A stretch of 64,000 nucleotides of DNA from Kordia sp965283645. Its GTDB lineage: Bacteria; Bacteroidota; Bacteroidia; Flavobacteriales; Flavobacteriaceae. Each line of letters starts with the position of its first letter. Position 1 is the first letter of the stretch. The stretch spans positions 2,604,001 through 2,668,000 of the forward strand of contig NZ_CBDIPG010000001.1 in the NCBI RefSeq assembly GCF_965283645.1, written 5' to 3'. Both the position numbers and the translations under genes were made by a program. The notes beneath the pieces are model-generated. The model was not told the DNA's origin, searched no databases, and saw only the letters and a list, made by a program, of their open reading frames with translations. Below, piece by piece: positions 45,988 to 54,392 of the stretch.

Positions 45988-47604
45988 ATGAAACATCGTT
46001 TATTATTTTTCAGCATTGCAACATTCATCTTTTTATCTTTGATAAATTGTGCCAAACGAGGAGTTCCTACAGGTGGAGAACCTGATACTGAACCGCCAAA
46101 AATGGTAAAATCGCAACCTGAAGAGTTTACTACTAATTTTGATGAAAAGCGGATTCGAATTTATTTTAATGAATATATTAAAGTGAAAGATATTCGCAAG
46201 CAATTAATTATCTCGCCACCTATAAAAGAAGGTGGTTATACTGTATATCCGCAAAGTGGCGCTAGCAAATATATTGATATCCAAATTCTTGATACACTTC
46301 AAGATAATACTACATATTCTTTTAATTTTGGACAAAGTATTGTGGATAATAATGAAGAAAATCCATATAAATATTTTAAATATGTATTTTCTACAGGATC
46401 ATACATTGATTCCTTAGAAGTTGGCGGCGCCATCAAAGATGCATTGAATAAAAATCCTGAAACGTTTGTTTCTGTAATGTTGTATGAAATAGATTCTACC
46501 TATAACGATTCTACTATTTACAAACAAACGCCAACGTATATTACAAATACCTTAGATAGTGTTTCGGACTTTAAACTTTCAAACTTGCGCGCAGGAACAT
46601 ACAAGTTAGTTGCCATGAAAGATGTTGCCAGCAATTATCTATTCAATCCAAAAACTGACAAAATTGGATATGTTGAACAAGAAGTAACTGTTCCAACAGA
46701 TTCTACATATACAATTACGTTGTTTAAAGAAATTCTTGCTTTTAGAGCGACACGTCCTGCACAAATTTCCAAAGAAATGATTGCATTTGGATATGAAGGT
46801 GAGAATAAAAATATGAAGATTGATTTACTGTCGAAAGTATCCGATAGTTTCCGATATAAAATTACGCAAGATCCCGAAAAAGATACCTTACGTTATTGGT
46901 TTAAGCATTTAACACCTAAAACAGATTCATTGATTTTTAAAGTATCTAATGATGCATATGAGACAGAGTTTACGGTAAAAATGAAGGATTTAAAAGGTGA
47001 TTCTTTACGACTGAAACCAAATCACAGAGGAAGCATTCCGTTGAATGATGATTTTAGTATAAGTGCCAATACGCCAATTGTTGCTATTGATAAAAGTGTC
47101 ATTTCAATTCAAAATAAAGATTCCGTTGCAGTAGAATTTACTTCGAAATTTAATGAAGAAAAAAATAGCTTAGACATTTCTTTTGAGAAGGAAGAAAGTC
47201 AGCGTTATACGGTTACGATGTTGCCAAAAACAATTACAGATTTCTTTGAAGAAGCCAATGACACGTTGAGTTACAGACTCACAACAAAAGAAACAAAAGA
47301 GTATGCAAATATTAAATTAATACTTCAAAATGCTAAAGAATACCCTTTAATTATTCAGGTTGTAACGGAAAAACTTGAAGTCATTGCTGAAGAATATGTT
47401 ACAGAACCAAAACCCAGCTATGATTTTCTAAACGTTGAGCCTCAAAATATTTTTATTCGTGTGATACTTGATTCCAATAAAAATGGAAAATGGGATACGG
47501 GAAATTACTTGAAAAACATTCAACCTGAACGTGTTATTTATCATCCTGAGAAGATGAAAATTCGCCCTAATTGGGATTGGGATGCAACGCTTATTTTTAA
47601 GTAA
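45988..47604 (+). CDS. Ig-like domain lipoprotein
   Basis: The 538-residue product has a lipoprotein signal ending at Cys21 (LSLINC), then CAKRGVPTGGEPDTEPPK and an Ig_5-type beta-sandwich (IRIYFNEYIKVKDIRKQLIISPP, NTTYSFNFGQSIVDNNEENP). Two or three more beta domains follow; a Ca-like DSNKNGKWDTG loop is near the end. It is conserved in flavobacteria next to comF, as here (62 bases downstream). The role is unknown, probably envelope structure. Confidence 0.85.
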   Translation: MKHRLLFFSIATFIFLSLINCAKRGVPTGGEPDTEPPKMVKSQPEEFTTNFDEKRIRIYFNEYIKVKDIRKQLIISPPIKEGGYTVYPQSGASKYIDIQILDTLQDNTTYSFNFGQSIVDNNEENPYKYFKYVFSTGSYIDSLEVGGAIKDALNKNPETFVSVMLYEIDSTYNDSTIYKQTPTYITNTLDSVSDFKLSNLRAGTYKLVAMKDVASNYLFNPKTDKIGYVEQEVTVPTDSTYTITLFKEILAFRATRPAQISKEMIAFGYEGENKNMKIDLLSKVSDSFRYKITQDPEKDTLRYWFKHLTPKTDSLIFKVSNDAYETEFTVKMKDLKGDSLRLKPNHRGSIPLNDDFSISANTPIVAIDKSVISIQNKDSVAVEFTSKFNEEKNSLDISFEKEESQRYTVTMLPKTITDFFEEANDTLSYRLTTKETKEYANIKLILQNAKEYPLIIQVVTEKLEVIAEEYVTEPKPSYDFLNVEPQNIFIRVILDSNKNGKWDTGNYLKNIQPERVIYHPEKMKIRPNWDWDATLIFK

Positions 47605-47672
47605 GTATTCGCAAAATAGTATGAGATTCTGAATCAAGTTCAGAATCACGCCAACTCAAATTGAGTAATTTA

Positions 47673-48455
47673 CTAAGCAAATAAGAAAGTGTCTTTATCA
47701 TCTAAAAACTTCAACTTATTTCTATACGTTTCAATGTTAGTTTTTGTAAGTGTTACAATTGCAGTTTCTTCTTGGTTTGGTTCAATATTCGTTAATTTTT
47801 CACCCAACACATCATACGCCGCAGAATGTCCAGAATATTGATGCGAATTTGCGTCGAGTCCTACTCTATTCACACCAATGCAATAACTCATGTTTTCAAT
47901 TGCACGTGCTTTTAGTAACGCGTCCCAAGCATTAATTCTCGGTTTTGGCCAATTGGCAACATACAACAATATATCATAATTTTCCACATTTCGAGCCCAA
48001 ACAGGAAAGCGTAAATCGTAACAAATTAGTGTACAAATTTTCCAACCTTTGTATGTAATTATATTTTTTGAAGTTCCAGCTGTGTATACTTCATGTTCGC
48101 CGGCTAAGGTAAATGTATGGCGTTTATCATAAGTTTCTACGTTTCCAGAAGGCAATACAAAAACAGATCGGTTGTAGTGATTTCCGTGTTCCGAAATGAC
48201 CAAACTTCCTGTAATTGCGGTATTCTTTTCTTTTGCTAGCTTTTTTAACCAGGTTAACGTTTCACCAAGCATAGTTTCGGCAATATGTGCTGGATTCATA
48301 GTAAAACCTGATGTAAACATTTCGGGCAACACAATCAAATCGACAGCTTCAGAAATAGCATGTATCTTTTCACCTAATTGTTTTCTATTTTCCGCTGGAT
48401 GTTCCCAAACAAGGTTGGTTTGTATAAGAGCTACTTTTAATTCTTGGCTTTCCAT
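47673..48455 (-). CDS. Omega-amidase (nitrilase superfamily, YafV-like)
   Basis: The 260-residue enzyme has the nitrilase triad: Glu in VLPEMFTSGF, Lys in YDKRHTF and Cys in LICYDLRFPVW. The sequence fits omega-amidases that hydrolyse alpha-ketoglutaramate and its methionine analog. They work after glutamine/methionine transaminases. A methionine aminotransferase gene of the matching type lies on the same strand 8.6 kb away (57034-58179). Confidence 0.88.
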   Translation of the reverse strand: MESQELKVALIQTNLVWEHPAENRKQLGEKIHAISEAVDLIVLPEMFTSGFTMNPAHIAETMLGETLTWLKKLAKEKNTAITGSLVISEHGNHYNRSVFVLPSGNVETYDKRHTFTLAGEHEVYTAGTSKNIITYKGWKICTLICYDLRFPVWARNVENYDILLYVANWPKPRINAWDALLKARAIENMSYCIGVNRVGLDANSHQYSGHSAAYDVLGEKLTNIEPNQEETAIVTLTKTNIETYRNKLKFLDDKDTFLFA

Positions 48456-48623
48456 TTGATACTTTTACTAATTTATATAATAGTTCAAAAAAGTATTCTC
48501 AATACAGTTTTTCTATTTCGCATAAACGCGCTATAAAAATCAATCGAATTGACGTTTTCTTTTGTAAAATGTCCTATCGAAAATCACAGAAATACTTTCT
48601 ACATATAAAGGTACTTATTATTT

Positions 48624-49322
48624 TCAGTTGATTTCTAACACTTCAAATAATCTTGCTTTAAAAGTTCTGCCAACAGGAATACGTTTGTCATAAATATATA
48701 CTTCGTTTCCTGTAATTTTCTCTACATGTTTTACATTTATCACAAACGATTTATGAATTTGGATGAATTGATTTTGCGGTAATTTTTCTTTCCACGTTCG
48801 CAAACTTGCAATGAAAGATAATTTTTGCTGTTTGCTGACCAATGTTAAATAATTTCGTTCCGATTCGACATAATAAATATCTTGAAATTGAATTTTATGA
48901 AAGGTTTTATCAACGTTTAAAAATAACGTTTCTGAAGGTGTTTTTACTGTTTCTGTCACCGCTGCTTTTGGTTGATTTCGCTGTGTTTTTTGAATTGCTT
49001 TTAGGAAACGTTCCAATGAAAAAGGTTTGACTAAATAATCAATAATTGTTTCAAATTCGAAACTTTCCACAGCATAATCAGGATATGCAGTTGTCATGAT
49101 AATTGTTGGTGGATTTTTGAGCGTTCGCAGAAAACTCAATCCAGAAATATCTGGTAAATTGATATCTAAAAAAATTACATCAATAGCTTCCGAATGTAAC
49201 GTATCATATGCTTTCAAAGCAGCATTAAACGTTCCAACCAATTCCAAATATGACACTTTACCTATGTAACTTTTCAGAATGCGTTGTGCAGGAATTTCAT
49301 CTTCAATTATGATACATTTCAT
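48624..49322 (-). CDS. LytTR response regulator
   Basis: The product of 232 residues starts MKCIIIEDEIPAQRILK. The receiver domain has EDE near residue 7, the phospho-acceptor Asp in VIFLDINLPD and the switch Lys in DYLVKPFSL. The C-terminal LytTR DNA-binding domain (FLNVDKTFHKIQFQDIYYVESERNYL ... FIQIHKSFVIN ... EVYIYDKRIPVGRTF) follows. Its ATG overlaps the kinase stop in ATGA (49319-49322), the usual coupling of a two-component pair. Confidence 0.94.
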   Translation of the reverse strand: MKCIIIEDEIPAQRILKSYIGKVSYLELVGTFNAALKAYDTLHSEAIDVIFLDINLPDISGLSFLRTLKNPPTIIMTTAYPDYAVESFEFETIIDYLVKPFSLERFLKAIQKTQRNQPKAAVTETVKTPSETLFLNVDKTFHKIQFQDIYYVESERNYLTLVSKQQKLSFIASLRTWKEKLPQNQFIQIHKSFVINVKHVEKITGNEVYIYDKRIPVGRTFKARLFEVLEIN

Positions 49323-50287
49323 GAGAGTTTTAGTTTCAAAGTGACACAATATTTTTCAGCGGCATCAATCATAAGCTGATAGTTATCTTTATAAATTAAT
49401 TCCAGTCGCTTTTTTAAGTTTTGTAGTCCAATTTTATCTTCTTCTGTTTCCCTAGTCGGATCAAACACATTTGAACATTTACACACTAAAACAGCATCTA
49501 TCACCTCAATTTTTAAATCAATTACACTATCGATTGTGCTATGTTTAAAGGCGTTTTCAATAATTGTAATTAACAACAAAGGCGCAATCATATAATCCGC
49601 ACGATCAATCGCTGTTGCATATTGAATCGTTTTGATGCCTTCTGTCCGAATTTCTTGAAATTTAATATAATTATCTATAAAAGTGAGTTCTTTTTCCAAC
49701 AAAACAAACGTGGCATTGCTTTCATACAACACATGTTTCAGGTTATTTGAAAGCATTAAAATCATATCAGGAACTTGCGCAGGTTTTTCTAACGAATACG
49801 AATAAATAGTGTTTAAATTGTTGAATAATACATGCGGATTTATCTGCGATTTTAAAAATTTCAACTCCATTTCAGTGTGTTTTTGCTGAATGGCTTCTAC
49901 CTCATCTTTCTTCTTTAAATACCGAAATAACATCCAAATAAAAGAGAAAAATATAATGGGTACAATGGTTTGCCAAACATAGTCCGACAAGCATTTTACC
50001 ACACTACAACCACATTCCGCAAAGACATTACAATATAATTGTGTCGCCAAAAAACTAATCAATGTAATTAGTAAAATGTACAACGTATACCACTTTTTCT
50101 TTTCAAAAAAAGGCAATAATAAAAAATCGTTTACATATACGATAATCACTAAAATAGATAAGTATTGCAAAAATGGATTTTCTGTCCAATAATAATCTGA
50201 AAAGTAAAATAAAGAAACAAAAATGAACAATGTCCAGAATAAAATGTGAATCAGAATTTTAGAAATTCTATAGCTAAAAAAGTTCAT
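49319..50287 (-). CDS. LytS/YehU-type sensor histidine kinase
   Basis: The product of 322 residues (from MNFFSYRISK at 50287) has four membrane helices in the first 150 residues, a short coiled coil, the His_kinase motif KSQINPHVLFNNLNTIYSYS with the phospho-acceptor His, and the ATP-binding N box LLITIIENAFKHS and G box IGLQNLKKRLELIY. An ATG 41 codons upstream would add a Cys-rich hydrophobic stretch that I think is untranslated. It pairs with the LytTR regulator. The signal is unknown. Confidence 0.92.
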   Translation of the reverse strand: MNFFSYRISKILIHILFWTLFIFVSLFYFSDYYWTENPFLQYLSILVIIVYVNDFLLLPFFEKKKWYTLYILLITLISFLATQLYCNVFAECGCSVVKCLSDYVWQTIVPIIFFSFIWMLFRYLKKKDEVEAIQQKHTEMELKFLKSQINPHVLFNNLNTIYSYSLEKPAQVPDMILMLSNNLKHVLYESNATFVLLEKELTFIDNYIKFQEIRTEGIKTIQYATAIDRADYMIAPLLLITIIENAFKHSTIDSVIDLKIEVIDAVLVCKCSNVFDPTRETEEDKIGLQNLKKRLELIYKDNYQLMIDAAEKYCVTLKLKLS

Positions 50288-50510
50288 GTTGGTTTTTTTA
50301 CAAGCAATCAAAGTACTAAGAAAGCTAGAAATGATCAAATATAAGCGGACAAAATACACGCTTTGTTGTATAAACTTCTGTTTTTGGCACAAGAAATACA
50401 TCTTTTCCAAAAATGCTTTTTATAAAGGTATCTGTGCATGCTGTACACTTTTTTAGTGTATTTGTTTGAGTTGAACGAGTTTTGACATATCAATTTAAAA
50501 CAACCAAAAA

Positions 50511-51401
50511 ATGAACAGACTTTTTACAACATTAATGACACTTTTTTTATGTCAAATATTGCTTTCGCAAGAAGTAAATCAAGTTACAAAAGATACTAGA
50601 GGACGCGAAAAAATGTTAGGCGAAATTACGAAAGAAGGATTAACGTCTAATACTTTTGACAAGTGGTTTACACCAAATTATGAAGCGTACGAACCTGATG
50701 CGGAAATTATAACAAAGCTACAACGAAAGCTTAAAAAATATACGATTACCATTTTTATGGGAACTTGGTGTGGCGACAGCAAACGTGAAGTGCCAAAGTT
50801 TTATAAAGTGTTAGAAGATGCCAATTTTCCAGCCAATAATATTCGTGTTGTTGGACTTAATAACGGTCGCGAACACTACAAACAAGGTCCAAATGGTGAA
50901 GAAAAAGATATGAACATTCATCGTGTACCAACATTTATTGTGTATACTAAAAAAGGCAAAGAAGTTGGGCGTATTGTAGAGCATCCTGTGGAAAGTATGG
51001 AAGCTGATTTGTTGAAGATTTGTCGTAGAAAATCATACGAACATAACTATCAAGTTGTAACTGAACTAGACAATATTTTCAAGAAGAAAGGTGAAAACTA
51101 TGTTACAGAAAACGTAGAAAAAGTGATTTCCAAACTAAAGCCGTATTTAAAAAATTCAAGAGAATTAAATACGTATGCATATATGTTGCTTCGCTCAAAA
51201 GCAAAAGAAATTTCAAAAGCGATTACCGTTTTTAAAATGAATATTCAATTATTCCCAAAAGATAAAAACTGTTATGATAGCTTGGCTGAAGCGTATTATG
51301 AAACAAAAAATTATAAAAAGGCAAAGGAAAATTACGAAAAAGTATTGGCGTTAGATGCAAATGATAAAAATGCTAAAATGATGCTTGCTAAACTGCAGTA
51401 A
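50511..51401 (+). CDS. Thioredoxin-fold protein with TPR tail and a CxxS site
   Basis: The 296-residue product has a signal peptide (about 1-20, ending LLSQ), a thioredoxin fold near residues 70-165 and two TPR units at the C terminus (CYDSLAEAYYETKNYKKAKENYEKVL). The active site reads WCGDS (Cys87 to Ser90) instead of CxxC, so it has a single active-site Cys and cannot do a normal dithiol exchange. It may be a monothiol reductase or a binding protein. It is divergent from the two-component pair. Confidence 0.85.
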   Translation: MNRLFTTLMTLFLCQILLSQEVNQVTKDTRGREKMLGEITKEGLTSNTFDKWFTPNYEAYEPDAEIITKLQRKLKKYTITIFMGTWCGDSKREVPKFYKVLEDANFPANNIRVVGLNNGREHYKQGPNGEEKDMNIHRVPTFIVYTKKGKEVGRIVEHPVESMEADLLKICRRKSYEHNYQVVTELDNIFKKKGENYVTENVEKVISKLKPYLKNSRELNTYAYMLLRSKAKEISKAITVFKMNIQLFPKDKNCYDSLAEAYYETKNYKKAKENYEKVLALDANDKNAKMMLAKLQ

Positions 51402-51429
51402 TAATAAATATCAACGCAAAGTTTGTTTG

Positions 51430-51474
51430 AAAGCAACGCTTCTCCTTGTGAGATTATAGCGTTGCTTTTTCTTT
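51430..51474 (+). terminator. Terminator after the thioredoxin-TPR gene
   Basis: The 11-bp stem AAAGCAACGCT / AGCGTTGCTTT (51430-51440, 51458-51468) with a 17-base loop is followed by a T-rich tract. Confidence 0.8.
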
Positions 51475-51615
51475 TTAAAACAACATGCTATTTTTATTAT
51501 TCTTATTTTAGACGTCATTCGTTTTTATGACGAATTGCTGAAGTTGTTCTACCACGATTTCTATTAGTTTTAACACATAACATATATTGAACTACATTTT
51601 CTAAAAAAAAGGTTT

Positions 51616-53322
51616 ATGACGCGAATAGTTGCTAAATTTTTGATTTCCATCATTGTATTTATAGTTACTTTTTCTTTTTCAGCGCAAGCGCAAGAACTTT
51701 CAGAAAACACGTCCCTTTCGGAAATGTATCATTTTATTGTAAAACAAAAATTTTCAGATCCACAAGCGGCAAAACAAAATGCAACAACATTACTTCAAAA
51801 GAGTGAAGCCGCTAAAAACTTAGAATATATTTTTAAAGCCTATTATCAGCTTGCACGAATTGCCAATATTCAGGGAGATTACAAAACAGGAATGTTATAT
51901 GCAAAACGTGCCGAAGATGTTTCGAAAGTGATGAAAAATGATGTGTTTATAAGCAAAGCGCTAATCACAGTAGGAAATACGTTTGTCTATACTGGAGATG
52001 ATGAAAATTCATTAGTATATTATTTACAAGCGTTAAAATATGCTGAAAAAAGCAAACACATTCGGAATCAAATTATAGCGCGTGGTAATATTGCCAAAGT
52101 AAAACGCAATGTTCATTTTGATGAAGAAGCGTTAAAGATGTTTCGGAAAAACTTCAAGTTGTGTCATGAACACGGACTTGAAAAAGAAACCATAGGAATC
52201 AACACCTATTTAGGATTGACAGGTACGTTTTTAACCTTATCACAACCAGATTCTACGCTGTTTTATGCAACATCAGGACTTACATATGCGACCATAAATA
52301 ATGATGTTGAAGGACAAAGTTACTTTTATATTGATATGGGAATTGCGTATTATATGAAAGGTGAGTTTGAAAAAGCGAATACTTATTTAAAGAAAGCAGA
52401 AGCAATTACACTACAATTAAAGAACAAAAAACGGTTGGTAGAAGTGTATTATTATATTGGAAAATCGTATGTTGGATTGAAAAATAATACAAAAGCAATT
52501 GAATTTTTAGAATTGACAAAAGAGACCGTTTCTCAAGAAAATACGACTAAAAATACACTAAAATTTAATCCGCATATTTTATTAAAAACACATGAATTAC
52601 TCGCGGATGTGTATAAAAAAGAAGGTGAAATTGAAAAATCGAATGCAAGTTTTGAACACTACAAAACACTTGACAAACTAAAAGACATTGATCGTACAAA
52701 TGTATACGAAACCTTATTAGACAATGCGAATAAAGAAAATGAGGAATTGAGTACTTCAGAATCTCGATTGAAAGATACTGTCAAAATTGTTTCAATTGCC
52801 GCATTATTAGTGTTATTATGTTGTTTCTATTTTATCTGGAGATTTATAAAAGTGCGCAAGAAGAATAAAATTATTTTTGAACAATTATTAAAAAAAATTG
52901 AAAGCGAAAGTCAACAAAAGAAAAAGACTGACGTAATCATTCATGATAAAAAAGTTCAAGAAATTTTAGCGCGTTTGGACAAACTTGAAGCATCATTGTA
53001 TTTTTTAAATAGTAATTGTTCTTTGCAAAATGTAGCAAAAAAAATAAAAACGAACACAAGCTATTTATCAAAAATTATTGGTGTACATAAGCAGAAGAAA
53101 TTCACGGAATATATTAACGAGTTACGCATTCAATATGTATTAAAACGTTTGAAAGAAGATTCTAAGTTTCGAAAATATTCTATCAAAAATATCGCTGAAG
53201 AAATTGGGTACAAAAGTACCAATTCATTCACAAAACACTTTAAAGCACATACCAAATTATATCCTTCATTTTACATTCAAAATTTAAATGAAAAAGAGAA
53301 AAAGGAACACTCAAATTTATAA
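51616..53322 (+). CDS. Membrane TPR sensor with AraC-type DNA-binding domain (copy A)
   Basis: The 568-residue product has a signal peptide (1-26, ending SFSAQAQ), TPR repeats over about 30-380 (for example SYFYIDMGIAYYMKGEFEKANTYL), one membrane helix at about 389-411, a basic linker and a C-terminal AraC helix-turn-helix at about 458-558 (KIKTNTSYLSKII ... KNIAEEIGYKSTNSFTKHFK). By this order the TPRs face the periplasm and the HTH the cytoplasm. TPR regulators of the RNPP type bind peptides, so a peptide ligand is plausible. A second copy lies at 54393-56087 with a nearly identical HTH. Each is followed by a small Gly-Gly peptide gene, and a shared palindrome covers the stop codon. Confidence 0.9.
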   Translation: MTRIVAKFLISIIVFIVTFSFSAQAQELSENTSLSEMYHFIVKQKFSDPQAAKQNATTLLQKSEAAKNLEYIFKAYYQLARIANIQGDYKTGMLYAKRAEDVSKVMKNDVFISKALITVGNTFVYTGDDENSLVYYLQALKYAEKSKHIRNQIIARGNIAKVKRNVHFDEEALKMFRKNFKLCHEHGLEKETIGINTYLGLTGTFLTLSQPDSTLFYATSGLTYATINNDVEGQSYFYIDMGIAYYMKGEFEKANTYLKKAEAITLQLKNKKRLVEVYYYIGKSYVGLKNNTKAIEFLELTKETVSQENTTKNTLKFNPHILLKTHELLADVYKKEGEIEKSNASFEHYKTLDKLKDIDRTNVYETLLDNANKENEELSTSESRLKDTVKIVSIAALLVLLCCFYFIWRFIKVRKKNKIIFEQLLKKIESESQQKKKTDVIIHDKKVQEILARLDKLEASLYFLNSNCSLQNVAKKIKTNTSYLSKIIGVHKQKKFTEYINELRIQYVLKRLKEDSKFRKYSIKNIAEEIGYKSTNSFTKHFKAHTKLYPSFYIQNLNEKEKKEHSNL

Positions 53323-53329
53323 ATTTGAG
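53310..53329. promoter_or_regulatory. Palindrome CTCAAATT-N4-AATTTGAG over regulator A stop codon
   Basis: Eight-base perfect arms (53310-53317 and 53322-53329) surround TATA, and the dyad extends one more pair. The same arms occur over the stop codon of regulator B (56078-56097). It is an operator or RNA hairpin candidate between regulator and peptide. Confidence 0.7.
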
Positions 53330-53412
53330 TTGCACTCCAAATACAACATGTGCCCTACTACTTAAAATATGTTTATTTTCAAACCGAAAACTTAAACTTT
53401 AAATAATTAATT

Positions 53413-53589
53413 ATGAAAACAAAGAATTTAAAAACTATGTATTTAAGAAAGCGTTTAATTGCGAATATGGAAGCGAACCAATTAGAAGCGCTAAAAGGTG
53501 GAACTCGCCCTGGAAGTAATAAATTTGACTCTGTAGACCTTACAATTTGTCCTGGGCAAATGGTTTGTGAATTCAATATTTCTGAATAA
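53413..53589 (+). CDS. Gly-Gly leader peptide linked to regulator A
   Basis: The 58-residue product starts MKTKNLKTMYLRKRLIANME, with Gly-Gly at 29-30 in LKGGTR, and has a 28-residue tail with one Cys pair (CPGQMVC). It starts 90 bases after the regulator A stop and is followed by a strong terminator, so it can be cotranscribed with the regulator. Its closest relative is the peptide after regulator B (56172-56327), which shares M(K)xKxLxxxY(L/F)(R/K)K and LKGGTR. This sub-type differs from the KLxLNKK leaders. It could be the ligand or target product of the regulator; this is an inference. Confidence 0.8.
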   Translation: MKTKNLKTMYLRKRLIANMEANQLEALKGGTRPGSNKFDSVDLTICPGQMVCEFNISE

Positions 53590-53627
53590 AGAGTTTTACA
53601 AACATAAAACACTAAAAACCAATACAT

Positions 53628-53656
53628 AACCAGAAGATTATCTTCTGGTTTTTTTG
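53628..53656 (+). terminator. Terminator after the cassette A peptide
   Basis: The 10-bp perfect stem AACCAGAAGA / TCTTCTGGTT with loop TTA is followed by six T. Confidence 0.9.
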
Positions 53657-53707
53657 TGCGCAAATTCGTAAATTTTTTATATTTCTACTTATATACTCCT
53701 GTAACTA

Positions 53708-53714
53708 TACGTGT
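53708..53714 (+). promoter_or_regulatory. TACGTGT element upstream of a peptide gene
   Basis: TACGTGT lies 48 bases before the ATG at 53763; the same heptamer lies 50 bases before the peptide ATG at 56594. The match is short, so the support is weak. Confidence 0.35.
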
Positions 53715-53762
53715 TTGTTATTTATCTTGATATAATTAACAAAATCTTAAAAACGTATACTC

Positions 53763-53960
53763 ATGAAGAAAAAGAACCTAAACAAAGAATTTACTTTTGA
53801 CAAGCTTGTGTTTAAAAAAGAAAAGATTTCTGCAATTACGCCTACAAGTACTAGCAAGGTAAAAGGAGGTAATATGTGTCACGATACAAATTGTACCATG
53901 GATCCGTGTCCTCCGTTTTTAACTACACGAATTTACAGTGGTGGAAGTATGCCTGAATAA
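53763..53960 (+). CDS. Double-glycine leader peptide (RiPP-type precursor)
   Basis: The 65-residue product has the leader MKKKNLNKEFTFDKLVFKKE, Gly-Gly at 35-36 in KVKGG and a core with three Cys (MCHDTNCTMDPC). The leader is about 8 residues longer than in the other peptides. It is the first of two peptide genes (next ATG 44 bases after the stop), which share a terminator at 54211. Confidence 0.82.
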   Translation: MKKKNLNKEFTFDKLVFKKEKISAITPTSTSKVKGGNMCHDTNCTMDPCPPFLTTRIYSGGSMPE

Positions 53961-54004
53961 ATTTTAAAAAACAATTATTTAAAAACTTAACAAATAGAAA
54001 TATC

Positions 54005-54187
54005 ATGAAAAAACAACTTAGAAAATTAGCATTAAATAAAAAGCAAGTAAGTCAATTAGGGCAACAATCATTAAAAGGAGGAACACTGCCTTGGCAAACA
54101 CCAACTCGCTCATGTTTTGATTGTGGCGAAACTACACATCAAACAGGATCTTGGTGTCTTACAGGAAACCAAACAAACTGTCAATAG
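54005..54187 (+). CDS. Double-glycine leader peptide (RiPP-type precursor)
   Basis: The 60-residue product has the leader MKKQLRKLALNKKQVSQLGQ, Gly-Gly at 25-26 in SLKGG and a 34-residue core rich in Thr and with four Cys (SCFDC, SWC, NC). It is the second gene of a two-peptide transcript. Confidence 0.84.
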   Translation: MKKQLRKLALNKKQVSQLGQQSLKGGTLPWQTPTRSCFDCGETTHQTGSWCLTGNQTNCQ

Positions 54188-54210
54188 CATACAACATCAT
54201 ATATAGTTAT

Positions 54211-54240
54211 AAAAGCTTCTCGTTTGAGAAGCTTTTTTTA
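54211..54240 (+). terminator. Terminator of the two-peptide transcript
   Basis: The 11-bp perfect stem AAAAGCTTCTC / GAGAAGCTTTT with loop GTTT is followed by T residues. Confidence 0.9.
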
Positions 54241-54392
54241 TGCAGAAAAACTTCAAAACAAGATGAATATATTTTATTATTACTACTTTTAACTCCTTTA
54301 CGCTTCTCTGTAAAAGTTATGCCTAAAATATTCCACCGACATTTTAATATGCTTTTATAAAAGAATATAGTATTTCCATTAAAAAGAGTTTT

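Noticed and set aside
53379..53663. Minus-strand frame of 94 codons across the cassette A peptide
   Set aside because: It runs through the terminator and the opposite strand of a peptide gene with a clear leader and Gly-Gly; it is a shadow.
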